NCBI GenBank assembly: GCA_907165065.1
Contig: OU015541.1
Span: forward strand, 7,316,001-7,380,000
DNA: 64,000 nt
Direction of reading: 5' to 3'
Source: Caprimulgus europaeus
Taxonomy: Eukaryota > Chordata > Aves > Caprimulgiformes > Caprimulgidae
In this document: one piece after another, positions 47,381-58,723 of the stretch
Position numbering within the stretch: position 1 is the stretch's first letter
How the letters are laid out: every line of letters starts with the position of its first letter
Notes under the pieces: generated by a model
The model's input: the letters and a program-made list of their open reading frames with translations, nothing else
Told to the model about the DNA's origin: nothing
Databases searched by the model: none
Program-made: the position numbers and the translations under genes

Positions 47381-49869
47381 TCCCACACATGGTGTGTGCC
47401 TTTGTGGGTGTTTGCGGATGAACCTCTCCCTGATTTATATTTATTTGCCTTAATAGTGTGGGCAGAAACTGAATCCAGATATTTTGGCTCCTTTAGCTCT
47501 GCTTTGCAACTCTTTTATCTCGCTTCTGAACCTTCCTCACAAGGAACTGTGATGGCACAGCTACATGACCTAACAGTTACTGAGGCTTTGAGTGGAATTA
47601 GGTAAAAAAAGAGATACTCTGAAATGAAGGAAGAAATCTGAAACTCATGGAAGGATTTCATTCTGCCTCTTTCTTGGATTGCACCTCAATAATCACAGCG
47701 TGCCATTTCAGAGAGGCTCTAACACTGCATTCAAGCAATGTTATTTGTAACAAACTATGAACAGAGAACAATAGCTTGACCTAAAACTTATTAAAATAGA
47801 CATCATTAATAATATATGGGAATTGAAAAGTAAAAGTGAAATAGTGGATGTAGACACAATAAAAAAACCCTTGAAAATGCCCTAAAGTAAAATACATATT
47901 TTCAAAACTGCAAGTTTTATCCATGTTGTTCCTGAAAGTTACATCTCTCTATGACCTCAGGGTACAAAAAATATATTAGACATAGATCATTTCTAAGTGT
48001 TTTTTGCCTTTCCTAGGAAAACATCAATTTTTGACATTTGCAAGTACTTTTTCTGGCCACACACACAAATCCCCGGCCCCACCTCAAAATGTACTCCTGA
48101 CTTCTTTCCCTGTACTTAAGGGACACAAGCTTTTTGGGAGATGGGGGGGAAGAAAAAAAAAAAAAAGAAGTGTAAAATTGCAAGATACACAGGTATTAGG
48201 TGACATGAATTTTGCAAATCAGCAAGTCCAGGATTGCATACTCCCCTGTTACCTTAGGCACATATAAGAAGGGGTAAGTCTGACCCAATGGGATGCCAGC
48301 CAGAACTTATCCAAAACCCTTGAAATTCAGGGAGTTTAGTGCCAAGCTAATAAACCCTGCTTCCCATCAGATGTATTACGTAGGGCTCAGCATCATGCCA
48401 ACACAGCCACCTGGCTTTTTGTTGGCTTGGAGCTTGATCCAAGAAAGCCTGCCCAAAATACCACGCAGAACTACCCGAAAAGAAGCCATATCACCTTTTG
48501 CAATTAACTCCTGCCATGCTCTGAATTTTTATTAGAAGGGAGATGAATAGTCTGGGCAGAATGACTGAGATCCTGAAAAACACCTAGGGTGAAATGAATG
48601 TAAGCAAAGTTCTTAAATATTTTGAAAGTCCTGAAAAGAAGTCATGCTCATTTAATGGAGAGGAGCATTTCTCATTCTTGCCTGTACCGTGCTAAAAGCA
48701 ATGGGGACACAATCACACTGGAGGCTCAAGGCCTTACGTTGGTTTTGAAATTCCTTCTGGAATTCAAAACACCAAAAATGAGTCCAAGGCCCTTTTACGA
48801 GCAGAAAGTCCAAACCTTCTCACTTTGCCACCATAAGTGGTCCAAGTAATTTAATTGCCAGTTTTGCCTGAAGTCGCTTCTGGTCCATTTTTCCCATTTT
48901 AGTCATTTATCACTCACCTTTTTACTTTTAAGGTGGTGCTCTTTATCTTCAGCAAGGTATTCTTTTAGAAAGAACACAGCAAGAGGACACTTTTTTCTGG
49001 GAGAAATATCTGTGGCCCCTTCTCAGGGCTGAGGTATCTCAAGTGTTTCTACTTGTTCCTGTTGCATGGCTGCTTGGAACCCGCATGATGCTGTTCTCGC
49101 TGCCTTGGCTACGGGAGAGGCTTTTGCATGAATGTAGCCGCTCCAGCCCCAAGTCTTACTTCAGAAATGCTATAGGTGTAACCTATCTCTATGATCAGCA
49201 ACAGTATAAAACACTTCTGGAGCCTTCTGCTTTCAGTGTAGCACATTACTGTATTAATACTATCCCAAAAAATCCAACCTAGACAGGTTTTCACAACAAA
49301 TGAGTCAGCTTCTTTAAAACTATCACCAATCACACAGTCAGAAGCAACCTTACAGTAATAGATTGATTGGCTAGATCTTAAAAACACCGCTACAAAAATA
49401 GGCTAACACTGCTCAAAAGTGTCCTATAAGAAGGAAAACAAAACTGAACCTGCTGCAAAAGGCCAGCCTGAGGAGAGCATGGCAGAGGAGCAAGGCTTAC
49501 CGGAGCTCTCAGCAAAGGCACAAACTCTGTTCTCCACATGGGAAGCAGGTGCAGGGTATTTTGCTCAGCCTTAAGAACTTGCCCATGACAAATAAATTCC
49601 CAAGCACACCCAGAACCTATAACAGCTGTTCAGCACTTTTTTTGCAAAATGCTATGCAAGTGTGGTAGTGAAAGGCAGAGAAATTCCTAATGGGAGAGAT
49701 TCCTGGTGTAAATACCTCTCAGAGTGGAAAACAAAATCTTCAAACAGCAAATAAATAAATAAACTAACAAACTATAACCACTTGAAAGTGCTTTTCTAAA
49801 GCTTTTAAAATAGTGCTGATGAGTTTAAAATGAAAAAAACAGCATACTTGCAAGAAAAAATACTGTTTT
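47381..49869. other. Unique non-coding stretch
   Basis: No gene is supported. An A13-type run lies near 48150, and (AATA)n near 49750. Open frames are short and unrecognised. Confidence 0.5.
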
Positions 49870-50060
49870 TTAAAAAGTGTTTGTCTAATTGAGAACCTGC
49901 TTCTCTAATTAAGCAATTAAGGCTCAGCAAGGCAGACATTATCATCATATAAAGGTCATTTTAAATGAAGAGGGGATGAAAAACACTGTTGTTGGAGAGT
50001 TTTATGAGTGATCCTCTTATGATTGGTGGCTGTTGCTTTGAAATGAGCTAAGAATTACTA
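49870..50060. promoter_or_regulatory. Possible conserved non-coding element
   Basis: Words such as GTCTAATTGAG, CTCTAATTAAGCAATTAAGG and GTGATCCTCTTATGATTGG give a dense set of homeodomain (TAATT) and CAAT-like sites. There are no repeats inside. Function is inferred. Confidence 0.3.
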
Positions 50061-51279
50061 GATAGTATGTTTGGATTTTCTTCTGCTTCAAGTCAGACCT
50101 GGGAACGTTGGGATCTGCTCCCTGTGCTAGCTGGGCTCCTTGATTCTCCTACCTGTATAATTTGTAGTGAACTTCCACTGTGCCAAATCCAGGGAAGCTA
50201 TCCTGGACTTACATTTGTGGAAATGATAAGTGAGTGAGTGAAGTTACCCTGCTCTGTGAGTGCTGGGAAATATGTATCGGTGCCATTGGGCTTTCCCCTT
50301 GTTTTCACCTGTGCAGCACTGGTATGGGGCTGTATCACACTGGTTTGGGATTGCTGTTTGGCACTGGTCTGCTGTTTAATGCCTGGGACAACCAGGAGGC
50401 TGAGCTCCCCTTAGCACATCACTGGTCCCATCGACTCTGCACACTGGGCATTGCCTGGGAGAAGCCCAGGAGTGTACTGAGGCTGGACAAACTCAACACA
50501 GCAGTGTGCCCCGTGGGGTGGTGGTAATATGGCACTGGGGGCTTGCCTGGCTCTGCTGTTTCACACAGCTTAGGTGAGGCCAAGACCTCCCTGACTACAG
50601 GCTTGTATGCAACAGGTCGATGAATCCCCTGGAGGTGTAGGCACAGGTTCAGCACACCTAATCTTAACCCCCTCACTCGCTGTTGGACTGTCTCTAGCTC
50701 AGAGTTTCCTTTCTTTATTTGAAGTGGGTTTAGCATCACTTAGATCACTTCTGGGAGATCCTGGAGCTGACCTGATGTCACCTGGTTTCTGCCTCCTTAG
50801 AGCGGAATGTAGCAGGATGAATGGGTCAGCCATCCAGCTCACATCTCTTAGCTACAACTCATCAAAAGTGAGTATTAACTCCAAGATGCAGCTTAAACAT
50901 CATCATTCATGGGCACATCAAATGAAAAAGGAACCACAGGCAGAAGCTGGGGGATGTGAGCAGGTTTAAATAGATCTGATGTCATAATTAACGTCCACTG
51001 AGAGATTTGGGGGGAAGAAGAGGAACAAAACATAAAAAAAAATCTCTACCTTTATTTTAAGTTCTTTTGACAGATGGGAATATTTTCTGTTATGCTACTT
51101 GTGGTTTGGGTAATGAGATTAGGCCTTGCATAGCAGGAAGCAGAATTAACTTTGTTTACTTAAAGTGACACCGTCAGCTTGGAAAATCACATTTCCAGCT
51201 GAAATGCAGTGCCTACTATCATTACAAATAACCCTTGAGAGCATGATAACTAAAGGAGATTAGAGGTAAAAAAACATGT

Positions 51280-51306
51280 TTCTCTCTCTCTCTCTTTTTT
51301 TTCCTA
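51280..51306. repeat. (TC)n / poly-T pyrimidine tract
   Basis: TCTCTCTCTCTCTCTC runs into eight or more T. It is followed by CCTACTAG, so it could act as a polypyrimidine tract for a 3' splice site at about 51311. Confidence 0.7.
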
Positions 51307-51519
51307 CTAGACTTTGTTCTCGCTGTGCAGACCAGAGCACTCCCTGTAGCCAGATTCCCCACTCAGCATCTCCCTGTGACTGTGCTCCACCGTGTCCCGC
51401 ACCAGGAAAGCAGGAGAAGCAGTCAGGGAGCAACAGGCTGGGGATGAGAGGGAGAAAGAGGATGAAAATCCAGCTGGGTCTGCCTGATCTCAGGCATCCT
51501 GAAAAAATATCTCCCTAAA

Positions 51520-51543
51520 GGCAAATGGTGTGGCAAATGGTGT
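51520..51543. repeat. Two-copy 12-bp tandem repeat
   Basis: GGCAAATGGTGT is repeated exactly twice in a row, just before an A15 run. Confidence 0.85.
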
Positions 51544-53899
51544 GGCAAGAAAAAAAAAAAAAAGCTATCAGCATTTTAAAATGCATTTAACATCGGGTAT
51601 GTACAGGACTGGGTGCTCTTAAAAAAATTAAGACTTGGATTTCTAGAAGCTGATTGATTAAAAAAGTCCCTTAACATTGGCCCTTAAGCATACTTCCACT
51701 GAAGTGGCTATAAAAAGGCTGGGTGTTTTCAGTTGCTACAACACACACAGGCAACAGGATGAATCTTCAGGAAGGGAAGACAGGGAGGAAAAGGCTTTAC
51801 AATAGATATTTCCTAAATTACCACTTTATGCCCTGGAACATACAAGTGTTAAATGACTAGGTTTGCATATACACAAGGGAAAATTGCAAGGGGAAAAGGC
51901 ATTCTGCATCATCTCTGCTGTACCTACAAAAAAATCATCACAATTATAATGGCAGTATGGCTTTGCACGGAAGAGTGCTTGTGATGAAGCCTCGTAGAGA
52001 CCGAGTGCATTTGTGGTGCTTCTCCCTCCTCCTCCGCCAGCCAAACCAAGCACAGTGACTTGTCCACGTGGTATTTTCTGTGCCCATGACCCTTGCTAAT
52101 GTTTACAAATCAAAGAAATGCCTGATATCTGGCACAGTCATTACTGCTTCATGTCAAAAAGAGTGACAGGTAAAGAGTAAAATCTGGACCCAGCACAGAG
52201 ATGGATCCAAAATATATAAATAACCAATTAAGAGAAAAGATTAATAAAAATATTGTAACAGATCCCAATCTGCTGTTGAGTACCAATTGCCAGTAATAAT
52301 CTCTATGGTAACTGAACTCTCTTTGGCCTCTCTCTGTATTCAACTAGTGTTTTATGGGTTTTTTTTTTCCCTTCCCCTATTTTCATGGAAAGTTTTCAAA
52401 ACTAGTTTAAATATTATGATATTTTCTTCTTCAAGTGCTAACTGGGAAAAGTATTCACTTTGGCTGTGTCAGTTTCTTAAGCAGATTTTCCCTTCCTTAG
52501 ATGACTGCCTTAGAGGTGACTTTTGTGTGGGCAGTTACTAGAAGTTGTATTCAAACATAAAACAGGCGAGGGAGGTTTTAAAAATCAGTTACCTGGGGAA
52601 ATTTAACCCTTTTTTATTTTTTATTGGTACTACATGGCTGCCCATGTCTCTTCCTGCCAGCTGCCCTCATGTAATCTCAGCAACTTGTTTTGGGATATGG
52701 TTTGATACATGGGTGTTCCCCTTTCCCAGCCTGCTCTTGCACATGCTTTGGTCATGGGATCCAAAAGAGGGCACTGCCTTCAGAAATAGCATCACACAGT
52801 AAATATTTGTTGTGTTTTATCAACAGAGAAAAAAGAAACATTTTAGAAGAGACACGCAGATTCATGTGAAAGCTGTTGTCCTATGTGCACGTATAACACC
52901 TGCATGTTTTACTAAACTTTTCATCACTCTAATACAAGTAATAAGATAACATCACTTTTACAGTAGAAATATCATACCTTTAGAATTTTCATTCTGGCTT
53001 TTTTTCCCCCTGTAAGTCTGTTTTGGCAAGAGATCCCAAATGAGAAAGCTTGGCATTGGATGTGATCTATGAGTGAAGTGATGCCCTTCTCCTCTAACAG
53101 CCTTGCTCCACGGCATGAGAGATTGCTGACTGCCTACCCACCCCCCAGCCCTGATGGATTTACCCATCTAACTCAAGTCTAGAGGAGACCCATCTGCCAA
53201 ACCATTCTTTGGTTTGTAATTATTGCCACTCCAGGGAATTTGAGCTGATAAAAAGCAAAGAATCGCTCTCACTCATCTGTAAAGAACCACACGGGGGCTG
53301 GATAACTAAGTCTGGGGAAACTGCATGTTTTGAGTAGTGAATTAACTTTCAGGAGAAGTTGGATACTTTTGAGGGGAACCTATAATATTTAGCAAGCTCT
53401 GAGGGGGTTTGCATATGGCCAGACCTGGAAAAAAGAAAGACATTGAGAGTAGATTGATCCCTTATTGTAGGCTACATCTCTCTGGGGCTTTGGGAATCTA
53501 CTCAGTTATAGCTGAAACATAGCTACTTGGTTATTTCTACTCCATTAAAACCACTATTCCTTTCGGGGTTCATAGTCTAGGAGATTTCCAAGGTGGATCT
53601 GTAGACTTTCTTAAAAAATGTATTAGGATTTGCTCTTCTAAAACTCTTTTGCTTTGACTTATGGATTTCTTTGTGCTTAGAGAAATCAGCCAGGGTGTAG
53701 GGGACTCAAACCTACTCTTTCCAACCTCTATTTGGCCTTTGGAAGCTTCACAAATCTTACACTGAGAGAGGAGAAACGAGCATGGGCATGGGCACAATTC
53801 TGCTGCTCAGTGAGAGTTGCTACCTGGGGGAGGTAGACCCTGAGGTTTTACTCCAAAGGACCCTGAATGCATTTTGCCTCATGGCTTTAGTTCAAACAA

Positions 53900-53978
53900 A
53901 ACAGTGCTTGGAGCATGGACTGGCATTTATCTTTTCCAGCCAAGTATTGTAACCACTAGGCTGAAAAGTTATGCTTAT
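53900..53978 (-). repeat. MIR-like SINE head, reverse orientation
   Basis: CCAAGTATTGTAACCACTAG GCTGAAAAG is close to the reversed tRNA-derived start of MIR ('gtgctctaaccactaggcta'). The preceding bases are compatible with the reversed B-box region but too diverged to align by eye. Confidence 0.4.
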
Positions 53979-55259
53979 ATTTCTGTTCCCTCTACCCAGC
54001 CCAATAAATCTTGAATTCCTTTTTTGAAGAACTTCAGAAAGGGCAATGTGAGAAGTGCTCCCTCTTTGCCTTTAAAGCTCAGGTCTCTTTCAAGAGACAG
54101 AACATTTAGGTGTTGAAGGATCGTGTAAAATCCCAATTGACAGTTCATGTTCAGAGATGCAGTACAAATGAGACTCACATTCTGCAATTCTTGGTCCTTT
54201 ATACAACATCCCAAACCAAGACCTTTGATCTGAAATTGTGGAGTGTTTTGAAAATACAGAGCTGGATTCAGATCCAGATCTGTATTTCCTAGTGGTTGTC
54301 TCTCTTCCATCTGTTTGTATTTGGATGTCTCATAGGATATAAGCAGCAGTTCTGTAGTGTCACACATGAATAAAGTGGATAATTATAAAATTAAAGGATA
54401 TAACATGCTTCTAGGGGAGATAAGACTACAATTAAAGAGTATAAACAAAACTGAGTTTGATGTACAGACTGATATATTTATTCATTAAATATAATAACAT
54501 AAACAAGACTATTAACTGTCATATTTTAATGATACTGTACCCTGCAAAACATACTCGGGAAAAAGTCCTATTGACTTCAATAGCAATGCCACATAAATTT
54601 AAATCACAACTGCAGTGAAACAATGTGTCTTCATCCTTATTCATCATTATTTGTTGTACATACCCCAAAATGTTAAACAAAATACCTGTAACTTGCTGAA
54701 CTGAGTCTGAGCTCAAACGTTTTATCTACAAATCTAACGAAACCCAGTGGGGAATGCAGAAACCTGTTCCACAGATAACTGAAATGCAATATTCCCAAGA
54801 GGGGAAAATGACCCAGGCAAGGCTGCTTTCTATCCCGCCTCTCTCTAGAAAACACTGCACATATTTTTGCTCTGGAGACGGTAAAATGTGGGCAAATGCC
54901 ACTTCACATTGGCAGTGTTAAGATCAGATTCTGACCTTTTTTTAAGATTGTTAACAGTCAGCAACAGTGGAAGCCTAAAAGCAAAAAAGTCTATCTGGAA
55001 AGTATGCATTAACTAGCTTGGGGTAAGTAAAAAGCCAGTCTGGATGGCAAAAAGCATTTCAAGAATTCTTCCTTGTTATGCACAGCATCTGTGCCAAGAA
55101 GATGTAAAATGGGGCCATTTTGAGTCATAACAATTTATCCACCCTCTGCACAGCGTCTTTGTTCCTACAGAGCACCAGGCAGGGGAGAAGCAGCTCGTGC
55201 AAGATCTCTAGTGTGAACAGCACAAACAGAGGTGATCTTAGAAGGAGGCTCACCCCAAA
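53979..55259. other. Unique AT-rich non-coding stretch
   Basis: No gene is supported. A possible palindromic repeat trace at 54536-54620 is listed separately. AT-rich sequence fills 54360-54520. Confidence 0.5.
54536..54620. repeat. Possible fossil palindromic repeat
   Basis: CTATTGACTTCAATAG (54568-54583) has perfect 7-base arms and is a one-step variant of the 'CCATTGACTTCAATGG' centre shared by several sauropsid palindromic repeats. The arms further out (CTGCAAAACATACTC) are too decayed to be sure. Confidence 0.35.
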
Positions 55260-55480
55260 TTTGTGAACAGCACTGAACTGTGAATTATTATGTCAAATGT
55301 TTCATTGTAGAATTCCTCATTAAATTCTCTGGCGTTCACCACACGCTCAGCGTAACTTGAAGTGCTGAGAAAACGAATGCGTACTGTGCCATGACAAAGG
55401 CCAATGGTTGCCTCTTTACTGAGCTTGATACATATGGTGAAAACATATTGACTAATTACTTGCCATTTTCAAAAACTGAA
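55260..55480. promoter_or_regulatory. Likely conserved non-coding element
   Basis: A cluster of CpGs in AT-rich sequence (GCGTTCACCACACGCTCAGC and ACGAATGCGTACTG near 55332-55386) is flanked by homeodomain-type words and GGCCAATGG, a CCAAT-box-like site. There are no repeats. The texture suggests selective constraint; alignment is needed. Confidence 0.4.
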
Positions 55481-57419
55481 AACACTCCAAAGTCAGGCCT
55501 AAGATAATAGAACAAGATACAGTATGAAGAATAAAGACTTGGAGGATAGAGAGGAAGAATAGTGTAACTCTGTTACTGCTAATCCCTCATTCAACATTTG
55601 CTTTGATATATGAATACTGAGGAATAACACATCTCACTGTTTCAAACTGCTTAATGAAAATTGGTAAATTAACGCACCTGATTAATACTTCTGTTCAAAG
55701 TGGAGACTGGCTGAAGAAGCAAAGAGAAAATCCAGATCCAGACTTCTCTCATATAGTAGCATGATATGGCCAATAACTTGGGTCACGGTTCAGTTTTGTG
55801 ATGATCAGTTTTCCACAGCTTTGCACCTTGTTCTGGGGTTTGCCAGGTGCCCAAAAAGAGAGAGAGCTGAGCCCTGGCAATGAAGCACTTTGAGGGATTT
55901 ACATTAAAGGGGTCAAAGTCAATGTGGAAAGTGAGACACTGAGGCACGCTTCTCGCTCCAGTTTTCCAAATGCTTTCTCTGATACAAACAGTCCCTCACA
56001 AAAGCCCAGCCTGAGCTGCTGTATCGGAGTCCCTCGTATACACAGCCTGCACAGCCAGCCTTTTTAATGCCATCTGATTTCCAACACCTCTCCTGCAAGT
56101 CATGACAAATTGGTCCACTCATCTGATTAGGAATCTTCCCTAAGTAGTGGGACGAATGTTTGACAAGTCAATTTCAAGGTAGCTCATGGAGTAGAAGCAA
56201 TGTAAAGCTACATAACTCTAAAAAAATATGTTTCTGGATAAATTCTGCCAGTAATGGATACATAACAGAAAATATACTTCAGGCTCTTTGTATTAGAAGA
56301 CAATCTTTTTGATTTAGAAGTAGAAAACATGAGGACTTGCTGAAGCTATGGTTAACAGGAATACAATTACTGCTATTAGAGTTTTATGATTATGAAACTT
56401 GTGCTAATGTATCCACAATTTAGAAAAAATAGGAAAGGCAATGGATGACTTTTAAAAAATCAAGACAATTTTTTAAAAATCAATAATTATTCCCTTTTAT
56501 TTTCCTTTAAATCATCCAGATAATAGAAATCATAGACCTGATTAAGGTGCCTAAAGTTAATGGCATTATTAGATTGAGAAAAAAGAAAGGGTGATCAAAA
56601 GTTTGACCCATTTACCAAAAAGTTCAAAGTTTGTAAAAGCTCACTATTCTACTAGGTTTTTTTAAATTCAAGATAAATACCAAACCATGTTTGGACGTTA
56701 GATGTAGTCATAAGCAGAGACTAAGAGTAATTTATAAACATTTCTATTATATGAGAAAAAGTTGCTATTTTAGAAACACATAAATAAAATTATGTCTTTC
56801 ATAAAAGTTTTAGAAGCTTTATTTTCCAGCTCATAAACTAAAAATAAAACACTTTAAGTGACTGACTTTCCTTAAAGGCGATTCTTGAGCCTGATTTGAT
56901 AGCACTACTAGTAAAGTCCTAGTAAAACTCCTGGAAGAATTCCCGGTGTTTTGAACAGGATCAAATATTATCTATATTGCTTTTCACTACAATTGCTGTT
57001 TTACTATAAAACCCTGAGTAGATAATCAGAATTTGTCTCTTTTGCATAAATATAAAAGAGTTTAAAAGAAGAGCTGTTCTCAAAGGGGTGGGAAGAACCT
57101 TGCTTCATTTACTTTTTAAAAAGAGTTTGAAGACCTTAAAGTCTCATATGTGTGAAAGATGCTTTTCCTGCTCTGTTGGAGTTCCACTTCAACTTTTTCC
57201 AAAAGCCTGGGTAAACAACTCAATTCTAAATAGAAGCAATAAACAACATTACAATTATTTATTTTTGTTCAAATCATTCCCAGGGCAAAGGAGCCTTCCC
57301 TGGGCCATGAGGTGATAGTCAGGCTCTTTGAATGACTTTATGCCTTCAGTGGGTTTTTGTTCTTTCCAGTGAGGATTTTTCTTTTTATTATTATTATTTT
57401 TGTTTATTTTTTTATTTTT
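55481..57419. other. Unique AT-rich non-coding stretch
   Basis: No gene or mobile element is recognised. T-rich low-complexity sequence with ATT units lies at 57378-57423. Confidence 0.55.
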
Positions 57420-57800
57420 TAATTTCCCTGGAAGTTTACCAGCAGTGTGTGCTGTGAATGGAGCCCTGACTATGCAGCATCCTGCGGGAGGGGATAACAG
57501 AGTCCGGCAAACACAGAGGAAGTTCTTCAGGAACTCAGTTCCCTCCCAGAGCAGCCGTGTTCTTCAGCTTTTTGTTTAATCTCCAGGTACAGCCGTTGCC
57601 AGCTCGTATGCAGAACCGTTAAATGAAGCCAGCTCAAGCACTGCTTGCCATGTCTGAGTGTGGCACCTCACAATGGGCTGGGAATGCCTGAGATCGTTTC
57701 CTTTCCTGCCTTTCATATCGCTGAATTGAAACCATCACTTCTGTCAAAAGCAAGGACTGCAGATGAAAGGCCAGTGCATTAAGACAGCACATAATTGTCA
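57420..57800. promoter_or_regulatory. Likely conserved non-coding element
   Basis: Repeat-free sequence with scattered CpGs (GAGTCCGGCAAAC, CAGCCGTGTTC, GTACAGCCGTTGCC, GAACCGTTAAATG) stands out from AT-rich flanks. It lies about 190 bp before the stronger block at 57990, so the two may form one regulatory cluster. GAACCGTTAAATG contains a MYB-like AACCGTT-type word. Function is inferred. Confidence 0.4.
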
Positions 57801-57989
57801 GTCTCTGAGTTTCTGACATTAATCGTTTTACTTAAAGAAGGCAGTGGAATGTTTTTTGTGTCCCCTCCCACCTTGACTGACAACAAGCAGGAGATAGTCT
57901 GGATAAATTTTTTTTCTAAAAAAAAAGACTCAAAATTTTTGCTAATTAAAAGTAATGTGTTTCCCCATTTTTTGGCAATTTGATAACAC

Positions 57990-58615
57990 AAAACACTTAC
58001 TTGGGGGCCACAGGGGGAAACAAACTGAGACGGATAAAAAATGTTTTGTGTTCATCCAAGCAAGACTATGTTAATGCACATTATCCCATTAATGCACATC
58101 AACATCGGGAATAAGCGCGCCAATGCAAGCAAGAAGCATACACTTATCATCATTTGATAACATGTTTAATGACAGATTGACGGTTGATTTGCAAATGTGA
58201 ACTGGCATCAATGTTGCTAACTTCAGCTTCTGCCGCCTCCTCTGCTATGCCAGCATATTTATGTGCATAATTTGATTTCGCAGCCACACTGTTAGTACAT
58301 TTTTAATATTAACTATGCAAGAACAGACAGCCGAACTTAAGTTGCACTGATGGTTTGAGTTCATTAGATTGAAAAAGATGGGCAATGATGACAAAGATGG
58401 AGATGGCAGCGCAACATCAAAGAGGCAACACTTAACAAACACACTCCATTTTGAACAAACCGAACTAACACATTTCATGTTGTCGGCTGCAGCAGAGCCC
58501 TTATGTACAACAGTAAGAAAAAAAATATGCTTCTGCCCTGGGCATACTGACAGCAACTCTGCCAAGAAGCTTAGCAGGCTCCTGGACACACAGTTGTAAG
58601 ATATTTCACTCAAAT
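57990..58615. promoter_or_regulatory. Strong conserved-looking block with repeated homeodomain words
   Basis: An 11-base word TTAATGCACAT occurs twice (58071-58081 and 58089-58099). It is followed by a CpG segment (GGAATAAGCGCGCCAATGC), a perfect inverted repeat TTATCA/TGATAA (58144-58160), TALE-type ATGACAGATTGACGG and a palindromic POU-like ATTTGCAAAT (58187-58196). Further AT-rich words continue to about 58600. No simple repeats interrupt more than 600 bases. Open frames on both strands (76 and 122 codons) resemble no protein. This is one of the best enhancer candidates in the window. Confidence 0.5.
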
Positions 58616-58633
58616 ATTGCAGGTAAAGGGGTT

Positions 58634-58723
58634 GATTCTGGTCTGATGTCTGAGTGACAGCAACATAATTCAGTGGCCTTGCAGTGGAATTACTCCTGAT
58701 TTACACTGGTCCAAGGGAGAGTG
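58634..58723. repeat. Fossil palindromic interspersed repeat, about 90 bp
   Basis: GATTCTGGTCT at the left and GTGGAATTACTCCTGATTTA plus CACTGGTCCAAGGGAGAGTG at the right follow a sauropsid palindrome ('gattctgctctca...ggagttactcctgatttacactggtgtaagtgagag'). The left arm is more decayed. It begins right after the conserved-looking block. Confidence 0.5.

Larger units (their letters stand above)
50061..53899. other. Non-coding stretch, partly GC-richer
   Basis: No gene is supported. The part at 50100-50960 is GC-richer than its surroundings and has overlapping open frames up to 120 codons, none recognisable; it may be an unfamiliar repeat. A (TC)n tract at 51280-51306 ends in TACTAG and looks like a splice acceptor. 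An A15 run lies near 51549. Confidence 0.45.
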
